64,000 nt of DNA. Source: JAXGXJ01 sp963829545 (GTDB lineage: Bacteria; Actinomycetota; Thermoleophilia; RBG-16-64-13). Of the stretch, positions 17,808 to 26,980 are shown piece after piece (within the stretch, counting starts at the first letter, position 1; every line of letters starts with the position of its first letter). The stretch lies in contig CAWHIX010000005.1 of NCBI GenBank assembly GCA_963829545.1, forward strand, positions 1 to 64,000. The letters are read 5' to 3'. Made by a program: the position numbers and the translations under genes. The notes under the pieces were generated by a model. The model saw only the letters and a program-made list of their open reading frames with translations. It had not been told where the DNA came from and did not search any database.

Positions 17808-17889
17808 CCCTGCCCTACTTCTCGCGCGTCGCACTCCATCGACCGACGGGCGCGCGCGTCGGGCGCCGAGGCGGCGCCTCAGACAGTCG

Positions 17890-20118
17890 TCACGGCATCT
17901 TGTCGGCCATGATCATGCTGTCCGGCACGACCCCGTATTCCTCCTGGTGGAACACCTCTTCGGTCAGCTCTTCGTCCTTGGCCTTGTAGACCTTACAAAG
18001 GAGGCAGGTGAGATCCGGTGACCCGTACATGGGATCGAGGTGGTTGTTGCTGGTGAGCACGTTGGGGTTGGAGATGAACAGGCCGTGGTAACCCTTGGCC
18101 GGTTCTTCCGGGTAGAAGCAGTTGGCCGTGGCCATGAGCACGCCCTTCTTGATACCCGGGAAGGCGCGCAGCTTCTGGCGGATGCGACCGCGCGGCGACT
18201 CGATCCATACGATGTCGCCGTCCTCAACGCCGTACTGTGCGCACGTCTCCGGGTGCATCTGGCAGGTGGGAAACTCCATGAAGCTGCGTAGCCAGGGGAT
18301 GTTGCGGTACTGTCCGAGGAAGTAGAAGGGCTGACGGTAGCCGCTGCTCATGACGATGGGGTATTCCTTGTACAGTTCGGGGGTGGAGTAGGGACTTTCC
18401 CCGGGTTCGGTGAATACCGGCAGGGGATCGTAGCCCAGAGACTCCAGATGGTTGGAGTGAAACTCGAACTTGCCGCTCGGGGTGGGGAAGCCGCCGCCCT
18501 CTCTCCAGAAGTCGGTCTTGTACTTGTAGTACACCTGGTCGGGACCGTAGCAACCGCTCACGAGCTTCTCGCTGAAGTCCTTCCACTTGAGCGGACCGCC
18601 ATCGGAGCCCTTGCCCCTCCGTAGTTGGTAGTCGAGCATGTCGTCGACGTTGTCCCACCACTTGTCGGGAACGACCCGCTTGCCGATCTCGTTGAAGATC
18701 CAGGCGTCGGCTTTGGCTTCGCCGGGCGGATCGACGACCTTGTTGTGCGCTTCGATCATGAAGCGCGGATGCATGTCGTAGACGTCGTCCAACTCCAGCC
18801 AGTGGGCGGCGGGGAGGACGATGTCGGCCGCTTCGGCCATGGGGCCCATGAAGAGGTCGACGTGCACCATGAACTCGACCTTCTCAATGGCCTCCACGAC
18901 CTCTTTGGTGTTGGCCATATGTACGATCTGCTGCCCGCCGACGCTCAGCCACACCTTGATGGGCGCCTCGCCCGCGTTGATGGCTTTGACCATCGTGTCG
19001 GGGTTGCATGTCCGCGTAGCGCCCATCTTGAACCTATCGCCACCGATGATCTTGGACTTCATCTCGTCGGTGATGGGCAGTTCGAGGTTGAAGTCCTCGA
19101 TGAGACCGGTGTCCGGAAGTACCCAGCTGACCATGCTGCCCGGGCGCTCGATGTTGCCGGCCAGTCCCATCAGGCAGGTGATGGCCCGCAGCGTGTGACC
19201 GCAGTTGGCCTGCCGCTCGAGCGAGCTGCCCACCTGGATGCAACCGGGCGTGTCGATGGCCCACATGCGGGCCGCCGTGATGACATCCTCTTTGGGGATC
19301 CAGCAGATGCCGGAGACCTTCTCCGGGGTGAAGTCCTTGACCCGCTCCCGCAGCTCGTCAAAGCCGAAGGTCCAGTTATCCACGAACTCCTTGTCCCAGA
19401 GCTCCTCTTCGATGATGACGTTCATCATGCCCAGGGCCAGGGCGCAGTCGGTGCCCGGGCGGGGCTGGATCCACAGAGAGGCCCTGGTGGCATACGCGCT
19501 GGCCCGCGGGTCGATGATTATGAGGTTCTTGACGTAGTCGAGGGAGCGCATGAACCAGTAGCACATCTCCGAGTCGGCGCTACTGATCTCGAGCTGCTTG
19601 GCCCACATGATCTGGGTCTTGGGAAACTCGCCGCCCCAGCCGTGGTAGTCGCAGTACAGCCGGCCGTAGCCGGTCACAAGTGCGTACAGGCCGAGACGCG
19701 GGCTGTGACAGACGTAGCCGGGGGTGATGGCGTTGCCGCTGCCCAGAGAGCGGGCCATGCGCATGGTGTAGCGGTTGTACCCGCGCCCCGTCCCCTGAGA
19801 GACGGCGATGGTGTGCCCGCCGTAGTTGTCGATAGCGTCGCGCATCTTCGCCGCGATCGTTTCGAGAGCCTCGTCCCAGGAGATGCGCTTCCACTTGCCC
19901 TCGCCCTTTTTCCCCGCCTGCTTCATGGGGTACTTGATGCGGTAGGGGTTGTCGATGTGCTGGATGCTCGACAGACCTTTGGAGCACATGGTCCCCTTGG
20001 TGAGGGAATCGTAGTTGCCCTCGATCTTGACTATGACCCCGTCTTCTTTGGTGAGCTTGACCCCGCAGCCGCCGTGGCAGCTCTTGCAGGTGGAATATAC
20101 GATTTCTCTGTTAGCCAT
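17890..20118 (-). CDS. molybdopterin oxidoreductase catalytic subunit (DMSO reductase family, Cys ligand)
   Basis: 742 residues. N-terminal [4Fe-4S] motif Cys11, Cys14, Cys18, Cys45 (CKSCHGGC ... GTMCSKG), and the probable Mo ligand Cys137 in YVCHSPR. C-terminal molydop-binding domain from about 610. No Tat signal, so the active site should face the cytoplasm, although its partner NrfD is in the membrane. Order FeS-NrfD-catalytic is unusual for the exported Psr/Phs/Ttr types. Substrate unknown: candidates are polyphenol dehydroxylation (as in gut Eggerthellaceae), or reduction of a sulfur or other acceptor. No selenocysteine codon, so a formate dehydrogenase is not favoured. Confidence 0.85.
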   Translation of the reverse strand: MANREIVYSTCKSCHGGCGVKLTKEDGVIVKIEGNYDSLTKGTMCSKGLSSIQHIDNPYRIKYPMKQAGKKGEGKWKRISWDEALETIAAKMRDAIDNYGGHTIAVSQGTGRGYNRYTMRMARSLGSGNAITPGYVCHSPRLGLYALVTGYGRLYCDYHGWGGEFPKTQIMWAKQLEISSADSEMCYWFMRSLDYVKNLIIIDPRASAYATRASLWIQPRPGTDCALALGMMNVIIEEELWDKEFVDNWTFGFDELRERVKDFTPEKVSGICWIPKEDVITAARMWAIDTPGCIQVGSSLERQANCGHTLRAITCLMGLAGNIERPGSMVSWVLPDTGLIEDFNLELPITDEMKSKIIGGDRFKMGATRTCNPDTMVKAINAGEAPIKVWLSVGGQQIVHMANTKEVVEAIEKVEFMVHVDLFMGPMAEAADIVLPAAHWLELDDVYDMHPRFMIEAHNKVVDPPGEAKADAWIFNEIGKRVVPDKWWDNVDDMLDYQLRRGKGSDGGPLKWKDFSEKLVSGCYGPDQVYYKYKTDFWREGGGFPTPSGKFEFHSNHLESLGYDPLPVFTEPGESPYSTPELYKEYPIVMSSGYRQPFYFLGQYRNIPWLRSFMEFPTCQMHPETCAQYGVEDGDIVWIESPRGRIRQKLRAFPGIKKGVLMATANCFYPEEPAKGYHGLFISNPNVLTSNNHLDPMYGSPDLTCLLCKVYKAKDEELTEEVFHQEEYGVVPDSMIMADKMP

Positions 20119-20145
20119 CAGTGTCTCCTCAACACGTGCCTGCGC

Positions 20146-21117
20146 CTAGTAGGCGTGAGCTTTGGGCAGGAGCGGCCGGTAGATACCGACCTTGAGCACG
20201 CCATACTTCAGAGAGAAGGCCCCGATCGTGTGGCACACGATCGCGAAGATCAGCAGACCGGTAGCGGCCTCCTCGCCGGTGAAGTAGCTGGCGACCGAGA
20301 TGACGAACGGGACGATGATCCCGAGGATCACGATACCCACCCAGAACACCCAGGCCACGTGGCCGCGGACGAGTTCCTTCACCGACAACTCGGCTGTAGC
20401 CGACTGGTAGTTCGCGTTGATCAGATAGCTCACGATGAGCAGGGAGTTGATGATCAGCATGATCCGGGTCGCCGACTCGGCTGTCGGTATGACCTCGTCA
20501 CCCGTGACCATGCCCACGCCCATGATCAGCGCCAAGCCGTCCGCTACGCCCATGAGCAAGAACACGATAGGCAGCAGGCCCGTGTTCCAGAAGGGCACGC
20601 TCTTGCAGTAACTCATGGCAAAGCCGCAGTAGATGGCCGTCAAGACGCCGAAGACACCCGCGAGCACCATGAACACATAGTTGGCCGCCCATATGCTGGA
20701 ACTGTCGGACACGTCGTAGGCGATCAGACCTTGCAGCACCAACTGGACGAGGCCGAACGCAAGGAAGATCATCGTGAAGACGATGCCGCGCGCGAACCAG
20801 GAAGTCTTCCAGGCCTTGCTGAACGGCGGAAAGCTCTTCCAGAAGCGCAGCGGCTTCCCGAGGTAGGCCAAGTGCAGGGGCAACTTGAAGAGGGCGATCA
20901 TGACCCAGCCGATGACGCCGGCCCAGAAGGCGGTCATCGCGAAATCCTCGCCGAGCGCGAAGAAGAGCGAGACGAGGTAGAGACCGGTACCCAAAGCCGA
21001 GAAGACCTCGGCCAACCAGACGAGCAGTCCCTTGCCCTGGATCCACTCGGTCTGCGCCATGGGCTTGACCATCCACTCATGGGTGACCATCCACTGGCGA
21101 TCAGTCTTAGCATTCAT
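20146..21117 (-). CDS. NrfD/PsrC-family membrane subunit
   Basis: 323 residues with about eight to nine hydrophobic helices (for example WLAEVFSALGTGLYLVSLFF near residues 34-53, and FWVGIVILGIIVPFVISV). NrfD-family proteins hold quinone and pass electrons to or from the FeS subunit. It lies between the FeS gene (17-base gap) and the catalytic subunit (27-base gap), so the three form one complex. It may link the molybdoenzyme to the quinone pool. Confidence 0.85.
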   Translation of the reverse strand: MNAKTDRQWMVTHEWMVKPMAQTEWIQGKGLLVWLAEVFSALGTGLYLVSLFFALGEDFAMTAFWAGVIGWVMIALFKLPLHLAYLGKPLRFWKSFPPFSKAWKTSWFARGIVFTMIFLAFGLVQLVLQGLIAYDVSDSSSIWAANYVFMVLAGVFGVLTAIYCGFAMSYCKSVPFWNTGLLPIVFLLMGVADGLALIMGVGMVTGDEVIPTAESATRIMLIINSLLIVSYLINANYQSATAELSVKELVRGHVAWVFWVGIVILGIIVPFVISVASYFTGEEAATGLLIFAIVCHTIGAFSLKYGVLKVGIYRPLLPKAHAY

Positions 21118-21134
21118 GCGTTTCCCCCCTTCCC

Positions 21135-21908
21135 CTATTCGCAGTTCTTCTTGGCCAGCAACGGTTTCGACAACTCATAGACCGTGCTCAGGTGCTGGAT
21201 GTGGCTCCCTGTCTGGTCCTCGATGGGGGCCTTGTTCGAGAAGTTGTCACCCAGCTTGTAGTCTATGTAGTACACGGATGGTTCCGTGCCGTACTCCGCG
21301 TGCAGCACGAAGCCGTGCTTGTTCTTTATGAGCTTCGACACGTTGCTGTTCGGATCGTCCAGGTCACCGAAGGTCAGGGCCCTGGCCTGGCAGGTGTTCA
21401 CGCAGGCCGGAGTTGCATCGCGATCGATGCCCGGGGTCAGCCCTTTGGTCCGTCCCTCGTCGATCTTCTCCGCGCAGAAGTTGCACTTCTCGGTGGTGCC
21501 CACCGTGTGCGGGTAGAGCTTCTTACCCTTCTTCTCGAATGAAGTCTGAGCGTGCTCGGGGAAGTAGTTCGGGTTGCGCTTCCTGGAGAGATACGTGCGG
21601 TTCTGATACGGGCAGGCGATGACGCAGTACCGGCAGCCGAAGCACTTGTCGCGATCGATCTCGACGATCCCGTCTTCGCGCTTGTGCGAGGCTTCCGTCG
21701 GGCAGGCGTCCACACAGGGAGCTTCTTTGCACTGATTGCAGCGCACTGGATACGTGGAGACGTCGACGTTCATACCATCGTCGACCTCCAGAGCCACCAA
21801 ACGTGGCCAGGTTACACGCAACGGTAGGAAGTGTTCGATCCTGCACGCGGCCACACAGGCGTGGCATCGGGTGCACTTGGCGAGGTCGATGACCATTCCC
21901 CATCTCAT
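21135..21908 (-). CDS. four-cluster ferredoxin subunit (NrfC/PsrB family)
   Basis: 257 residues from ATG 21908 (MRWGMVIDLAKC); an upstream ATG at 21962 is less likely. Four Cys groups are typical of a 16-Cys [4Fe-4S] protein: CTRCHACVAAC (12-22), CNQCKEAPCVDAC, CFGCRYCVIAC, and CNFC with CVNTC. No Tat signal. It moves electrons between NrfD and the catalytic subunit. First gene of the three-gene operon; the 337-base gap upstream should hold the promoter. Similar to, but longer in Cys content than, the transhydroxylase beta subunit. Confidence 0.88.
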   Translation of the reverse strand: MRWGMVIDLAKCTRCHACVAACRIEHFLPLRVTWPRLVALEVDDGMNVDVSTYPVRCNQCKEAPCVDACPTEASHKREDGIVEIDRDKCFGCRYCVIACPYQNRTYLSRKRNPNYFPEHAQTSFEKKGKKLYPHTVGTTEKCNFCAEKIDEGRTKGLTPGIDRDATPACVNTCQARALTFGDLDDPNSNVSKLIKNKHGFVLHAEYGTEPSVYYIDYKLGDNFSNKAPIEDQTGSHIQHLSTVYELSKPLLAKKNCE

Positions 21909-22176
21909 TTTAGGTGCTTCTCCCCCTATTCGCTGGTGTAGGCCGCCCTGACAACGAGACAAAACTGGTTATCACACAACAACATTCTAACATGGGACAG
22001 ATGATATCACGGTTCCATTTTTGGTATGGCTGAACCAATATCTCCTGCACATCATACTATTGCCTCGGTCACCCCGGAACGTCGAAGAGCGCGGTGAGCC
22101 AAAGTGCGCATGGAAACGCGGTGCCGATACCAGATTTCACAGTGGGCGAGCCCGAGAGGGGGGCGCGATGCAGGGA
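21909..22176. promoter_or_regulatory. promoter region of the second molybdoenzyme operon
   Basis: No gene visible. AT-rich 21955-22065. It holds the motif TCACACAACAACATTCT (21972-21988) shared with the transhydroxylase/IclR gap, and an 8-base palindrome TGATATCA near 22003. No clear -35/-10 pair was found. Confidence 0.35.
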
Positions 22177-22233
22177 GGCCCTGGCCGCCGGCGGCGGCCA
22201 GGGCCCCGGAAGGTCCCGCTCCGGAGCGGGACC
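22177..22233 (-). terminator. two tandem hairpins behind the rubrerythrin gene
   Basis: Stem one: ggccctggccgcc / ggcggccagggcc with a GGC loop (22177-22205). Stem two: a perfect 22-base palindrome of ggtcccgctcc (22212-22233). Both directly follow the stop of the gene on the minus strand. Confidence 0.65.
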
Positions 22234-22245
22234 CCTCAGGTGGGA

Positions 22246-22788
22246 TCAGGCGAAGTAGCGTTCCAGAAGGCCCTTGAAGGCCTTGCCGTGACGGGCCTCG
22301 TCGCGGGCCATCTCGTGGACCGTGTCATGGATGGCGTCGTAACCCAGTTCTTTGGCCAGCTTGGCCAGTTCCACCTTGCCCTCTGTGGCACCGTATTCGG
22401 CTTCCACCCGCATCGCCAGGTTGACTTTCGAGTCCGCAGACACTACCTCACCCAACAGTTCCGCGAAACGGGCGGCGTGGTCGGCCTCTTCGAAAGCGAT
22501 GCGCTTGTACGCCTCTGCCACCTCTGGATATCCCTGCCTGTCGGCGGCTCTGGACATAGCCAGATACATTCCCACCTCGCTGCATTCGCCGTCGAAGTTG
22601 TTCTTCAGCCCTTCGATGACGCGGGGATCGACGTCCTTGGCCACGCCGATGACGTGCTCGGCGGCCCAATCGGCCTTCGCCTCGGTCAAGAGGGCGAACC
22701 TCTCCGCGGGGGCCTTGCACTGCGGGCAGTTCGCCGGGGGTTCGTCACCTTCGTGGACGTAGCCGCACACCAGACACCTGTACTTCAT
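22246..22788 (-). CDS. reverse rubrerythrin (NADH peroxidase type)
   Basis: 180 residues from ATG 22788 (AGGAGGT box; the ATG at 22821 is less likely). N-terminal rubredoxin-type zinc/iron ribbon (CLVCGYVHEG ... CPQCKAP), then a four-helix rubrerythrin domain with FEEADHAARF and MARDEARHGKAF carrying the diiron ligands. Domain order is inverted relative to classical rubrerythrin. In clostridia such proteins are oxygen- and peroxide-induced NADH peroxidases. The gene stands alone; rubredoxin is at 26662-26853. It fits an anaerobe that meets oxygen. Confidence 0.92.
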   Translation of the reverse strand: MKYRCLVCGYVHEGDEPPANCPQCKAPAERFALLTEAKADWAAEHVIGVAKDVDPRVIEGLKNNFDGECSEVGMYLAMSRAADRQGYPEVAEAYKRIAFEEADHAARFAELLGEVVSADSKVNLAMRVEAEYGATEGKVELAKLAKELGYDAIHDTVHEMARDEARHGKAFKGLLERYFA

Positions 22789-23019
22789 GAGAACCTCCTG
22801 GGGTATGTTGCAGTGAATCATAGCCGCTGGTCTCCCAGCGTATCAAGCCCCGCTCATCGGGTCCCCGGGGAAGACTGCCCGTATCGACAGATCGAACCGC
22901 CCGGGTTTAGACCTTGACAAGAGTCCCCGGGTGAGTAACGCTTGCCGCGCCTCTCGCCCGCGGGGAGAGCGCCCCGACACCGTACGAGACGACCGGCCCG
23001 CCGGTGAGGAGAACTGGGC

Positions 23020-24229
23020 ATGGAACTCCGGCCCCGCAACTACGAGAAGGTTGCGCAACTGATCGACAGGGGAGTGTCGATCCCCAACCCTCTCACGGTC
23101 GATATCGGCGACGACGTCGACATTACCCGCATCTCGGGCGAGGGTGTGACCTTGTTCCCCGGCTGCCGCATTTACGGCGCGAGGACGGTCATCTCCAGTG
23201 GAGTCGCTCTCGGCGCCGAGGCTCCTGTGACCCTCGACGACTGCCGCCTGGGACCACGGGTAGAGCTCAAGGGTGGGTATTTCGCCGGCTCGGTCTTCCT
23301 TGAGGGGGCCACGATGGGGTCGGCGGCGCAGGTGCGCGAGAGTTGCCTACTGGAGGAACAGTCTCGGCGGTGCCCATGCCGTGGGACTGAAGCAGACCAT
23401 CCTCTTCCCCTTCGTCACCGTCGGCAGCCTCATCAACTTCTGTGACTGCCTGATGGCCGGAGGGACAGGCCCCGCCGATCACAGCGAGGTGGGTAGTTCC
23501 TACATCCATTTCAACTTCACGCCCGCGGGGGACAAGAGCACCCCATCTCTCTTCGGGGACGTGCCTCGGGGAGTCATGCTCGACCGGCCCTCCATCTTCC
23601 TGGGTGGGCAAGGAGGAGCGGTGGGGCCGCTCAGGGTGGGCTACGGCACCGTCGTTGCAGCGGGTTCGGTGCTGCGCGAGGACGTGCTGGAAGAGGGACA
23701 ACTGATCGTAACCTCCCCGCCTCGCGGTCTCAAGCGCGGTATCTCCCGCCAGGGCTATGGCGATCTGCGCCGTGTGGTCCGCAACAACATCGTCTACCTC
23801 GCCAATCTGGTGGCGCTGGAAGACTGGTACCAGGGAGTACGCAGACCGTTCTTCGCCCGCCAGGAACTGGGCGATCTCGTCTGCCAGGGCGCGATGGAGG
23901 TTCTGGAGGCCGCCAAGGATGAACGGATGGGCCGTCTGCTGGCCATGGCCGACAAGGCCGCGGGGTCGGGAGAGACCGGACGCCTGCTGGCTGAGAAGGT
24001 CGACTCCGTCTGTGCGCTCTTCGCCGGCCGGGCAGAGGCCTCTTCAGCCGATGCCATCCCGAGCGTGCTGGCCGCGGCGGCCGGCCACGCGGAGACCCGC
24101 TACCTGGACTGGGTGGGCTCCTTGTCGCCCGAGACTCGTGCGACGGGAGTCGAGTGGCTGCAGGGCATCGTGGATTCGCTTTGCGGTCGGGCCGGCGAGA
24201 TTCTGGAGGACGTACGACTGTTCGGCTGA
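23020..24229 (+). CDS. left-handed beta-helix protein, UDP-N-acetylglucosamine pyrophosphorylase-related (frameshifted)
   Basis: About 403 residues from ATG 23020 (GAGGAGA box). Residues about 20-190 have hexapeptide-repeat character (ITRISGEGVTLFPGCRIY; GGYFAGSVFLEGATMG; GYGTVVAAGSVL), and the remainder is alpha-helical. One indel near 23365. It is followed by glmM, 42 bases on, which supports a role in amino-sugar nucleotide synthesis. No nucleotidyltransferase domain is visible, so whether it has pyrophosphorylase activity is uncertain. Confidence 0.75.
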
Positions 24230-24271
24230 GGCCCTGCTCCGGCAGGGCTCGTCGGTGTGGAGGATGACTGC

Positions 24272-25672
24272 ATGGCAAGGCTCTTTGGGACCGACGGCAT
24301 ACGAGGTGAGGCCAACCGCTATCCCATCGACGGGCCCACGGCGTTCTCGGTGGGGCAGGCGGCCACGTACGTGCTCGGCAGAAACGCCCGGCGCGCCCCC
24401 CAGGTGATCATAGGTAGAGACACGCGCGTGTCTGGGCACATGCTGGAACACGCACTCGCAGCGGGCGTGACGTCCATGGGCGGTGTCGCGCGGCTGGCAG
24501 GCGTTCTCCCCACGCCCGCGGTCGCCTTCCTGACGGTCGACGGTGGAGCCGACGTCGGAGCGGTCATCTCCGCGTCGCACAACCCTTTCCAGGACAACGG
24601 CATCAAGTTGTTCTCGGGAACCGGCTTCAAACTCACCGACGATCAAGAGGACGAGATAGAGGGCCTCTTGAAGAGCGGCTCCCTCCAGAAGTCGGTACCC
24701 AGCCCCCGGGACCTGGGTACGAGCTCCTGCCTGGATGACGGCCCGCAGCGTTATGTAGCCCTCCTCAGGAGCGTCTTCCCGCGGGACCTGTCTCTCGCCG
24801 GTGTGAAGATCGTACTCGACACGGCCAACGGAGCCACCCACGCGGTGGCGCCCGCAGTCTTCAGGGAGCTGGGGGCGGATGTGACGGTGGTCCACGACTC
24901 CCCCGACGGCTTCAACATCAACGAAAGATGCGGCTCGCAGCACACGGAGGACCTCCGCAGGACCGTCCTCCAGACGAGGGCCGCGGTCGGGCTCGCCTTC
25001 GACGGGGATGGCGACCGCCTCATCGCCGTTGACGAGACCGGGCGCGAGTTGACCGGCGATCAAAGCCTTGTGATCTGCGCCAAGATGCTCAAGGACGAGG
25101 GCAGGCTCAAGAACGACCTCCTGGTCTCGACCGTCATGAGCAACATGGGGCTCCGTGCGGCCTGCGAGAAGTACGGCCTGAAGAATCACGCCGCCAAGGT
25201 CGGCGACCGTTACGTGCTCGAGGACATGCGGCGCCTGGGAGCCGTCCTGGGGGGGGAAGAATCCGGTCACATGATCTTCCTCGACCATCAGACGACCGGG
25301 GACGGGATCCTTGCCGGGCTTCAGCTGGTGGCGGCCATGCTCAAGGCGGGTCGCCCGCTTTCCGAACTGGCCAAACTCATGGAGGTCTTCCCCCAGACGC
25401 TGGTGAACGTGGAGGTAGCCGGCAAGCCGGCCATCGATTCAGTTCCCGAGATCGTGCAGGCCATCGCGCGCGCGGAAGCCGAGTTGCAGGGCCGGGGCAG
25501 AGTCCTGGTCCGCTATTCGGGTACACAGGACCTGTGCCGGGTGATGGTCGAGGGGCCCACGCGTGAGGCTACGCAGCGACTGGCGACAGAACTGGCCCAT
25601 GAGGTCAAGTCGGCCATCGACAGGGTGGCCATGGACAGCCCGGCTGCTGGCCCCGCGGGCGTCCTGCCCTGA
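24272..25672 (+). CDS. glmM: phosphoglucosamine mutase
   Basis: 466 residues. MARLFGTDGIRG at the start, active-site Ser102 in SASHNP, metal loop DGDGDR, and phosphate-binding RYSGTQDLCRVMVEG (family form RxSGTEPxxRVMVE; Gln and Asp here replace Glu and Pro). Converts glucosamine-6-phosphate to glucosamine-1-phosphate for cell-wall precursors. Start at ATG 24272 with GGAGGA 7 bases upstream; the GTG at 24257 would add five residues. Downstream gene starts 12 bases after the stop. Confidence 0.93.
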   Translation: MARLFGTDGIRGEANRYPIDGPTAFSVGQAATYVLGRNARRAPQVIIGRDTRVSGHMLEHALAAGVTSMGGVARLAGVLPTPAVAFLTVDGGADVGAVISASHNPFQDNGIKLFSGTGFKLTDDQEDEIEGLLKSGSLQKSVPSPRDLGTSSCLDDGPQRYVALLRSVFPRDLSLAGVKIVLDTANGATHAVAPAVFRELGADVTVVHDSPDGFNINERCGSQHTEDLRRTVLQTRAAVGLAFDGDGDRLIAVDETGRELTGDQSLVICAKMLKDEGRLKNDLLVSTVMSNMGLRAACEKYGLKNHAAKVGDRYVLEDMRRLGAVLGGEESGHMIFLDHQTTGDGILAGLQLVAAMLKAGRPLSELAKLMEVFPQTLVNVEVAGKPAIDSVPEIVQAIARAEAELQGRGRVLVRYSGTQDLCRVMVEGPTREATQRLATELAHEVKSAIDRVAMDSPAAGPAGVLP

Positions 25673-25684
25673 TGAGAGCGTCTG

Positions 25685-26608
25685 GTGCCGTCGTCTGACC
25701 TGGAGGCGCGCGTCTGCGCCCTGATCGAGCAGCAAGGACCCCAGACGGGCGGCGAGATCCGCGACGCCCTGCCGGCGGCCCATCCGTTCGAACTGTGGAG
25801 GACCTGTCGCCGGTCGTCGCTGCTGGTCACGTGGCGAGTAGGACGACGATATCTGCGCCTCGACGAGAAGGTGCCCGGATACGCCCGCCTCTCCCCCTCG
25901 ATCCTACGCGAGTTCCTCACCTACTCAGTGGTGGGTCTGGCCGACGACCTCCCCTCACTGGAGAAGAGGACGGAGTTGCTTGCCGCGTCCATACGCGACA
26001 TCAACGCGAACAAGCTCAGCCTGGCCTCCCGGGTCCTGGACGAGGTGGCGGCCAAGATCACCCCTGAAGAGGCAGGGGCGGATCTGTTCGCGGTGCTCGT
26101 GGCCGGTGACCTGGTGTTCGAGATGGCTCACGAGGCGCCACGCCCCGAGCGAAGCACGGGGCAGATGGTGCGTGGCTCCGACATCGACCTGGTGGTGCTC
26201 CTCGACGATTCCGCACCGGCCGCTCTCGAGCAGCGACTCGACGAGACCATCTACCAGCAGAAGTATCGCTACCTCATAAACCCTTCCCTCCGAGAGGAGA
26301 TCGACTACACCATCAAGCGCCTGGCTCGGGTGCATGAGCAGGTCGCTTTCGGCACGTTCCGGGACATGGTTTCGTGCAAGATCGTCGACGAGGCGGTGCT
26401 GCTGTACGGCAGCATGAGGCTTTTCGACGCCGCCAAGGGCCTTCTGGAGGAACGGGGCATCCCTGGGACGTTGGAGGATATGAAGCAACTGGCCCTGGTG
26501 GCACGAGAGACCACCGAGGAGCGGCTCTTGGGGGCATCCAGCGGGACCATCGCCGAAGCGGACCGCAATCTCTTCTGTGGCACTGAAGAGGTGGAGGAGT
26601 TCGATTAG
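25685..26608 (+). CDS. uncharacterised protein with nucleotidyltransferase-like GSDIDLVVLLDD motif
   Basis: 307 residues from GTG 25685. N-terminal part (1-70) resembles a winged-helix domain (ALIEQQGPQTGGEIRDAL ... ELWRTC). Central part has the pattern of a Pol-beta-type nucleotidyltransferase (GSDIDLVVLLDD) with further Asp/Glu in the strand EEIDYTIKRL. It follows glmM by 12 bases. Function not recognised; could be a toxin/antitoxin-like or regulatory nucleotidyltransferase. Confidence 0.6.
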   Translation: MPSSDLEARVCALIEQQGPQTGGEIRDALPAAHPFELWRTCRRSSLLVTWRVGRRYLRLDEKVPGYARLSPSILREFLTYSVVGLADDLPSLEKRTELLAASIRDINANKLSLASRVLDEVAAKITPEEAGADLFAVLVAGDLVFEMAHEAPRPERSTGQMVRGSDIDLVVLLDDSAPAALEQRLDETIYQQKYRYLINPSLREEIDYTIKRLARVHEQVAFGTFRDMVSCKIVDEAVLLYGSMRLFDAAKGLLEERGIPGTLEDMKQLALVARETTEERLLGASSGTIAEADRNLFCGTEEVEEFD

Positions 26609-26661
26609 CGGCGGCGGGGACGGGGAACAAGCAAGCAAACAGCTACGACGAGGAGGGTTCC

Positions 26662-26853
26662 GTGGGCGATATGAATCCCAATCAGAAGTGGATCTGCGAG
26701 GTCTGCGACTACATATACGATCCCGAGAAGGGTGACCCGGATCAGGGCATCGAGCCGGGAACCACCTTCGAAGATCTGCCCGACGACTGGCGGTGTCCCG
26801 ATTGCGGCGTGGGCAAGGAGGACTTCCAGCCTGTCATGGACGCGGAGTTGTAG
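26662..26853 (+). CDS. rubredoxin
   Basis: 63 residues from GTG 26662 (GAGGAGG box). Two CxxC(D/G) knuckles (ICEVCDYIYDPE and RCPDCGVGKEDF) bind one Fe. Small electron carrier, usual partner of rubrerythrin-type peroxidases. Strong hairpin terminator 30 bases downstream. Confidence 0.97.
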   Translation: MGDMNPNQKWICEVCDYIYDPEKGDPDQGIEPGTTFEDLPDDWRCPDCGVGKEDFQPVMDAEL

Positions 26854-26882
26854 CCCGAGCCCGTCTCGCGGCTGGACAGACC

Positions 26883-26916
26883 GGGGGGCGGCGGCCTTTT
26901 GGGGCCGCCGCCCCCC
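26883..26916 (+). terminator. terminator of the glmM-rubredoxin group
   Basis: Fourteen-pair stem ggggggcggcggcc / ggccgccgcccccc, loop TTTTGG, then TTCTTC. Confidence 0.8.
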
Positions 26917-26980
26917 TTCTTCATCACCACATCGAACCGCCAGATAAGAGGATCTGACGGAAACCGTTGCGCGGGGCCTC

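Noticed and set aside
17890..20118. Formate dehydrogenase or nitrate reductase
   Set aside because: No selenocysteine codon and the operon with NrfD does not fit; the Cys ligand context YVCHSPR is also found in other subfamilies.
18625..21180. Long open frame on the plus strand (851 codons) opposite the second molybdoenzyme operon
   Set aside because: It lies wholly antisense to three clear genes and has no recognisable domain; such frames are common in GC-rich DNA.
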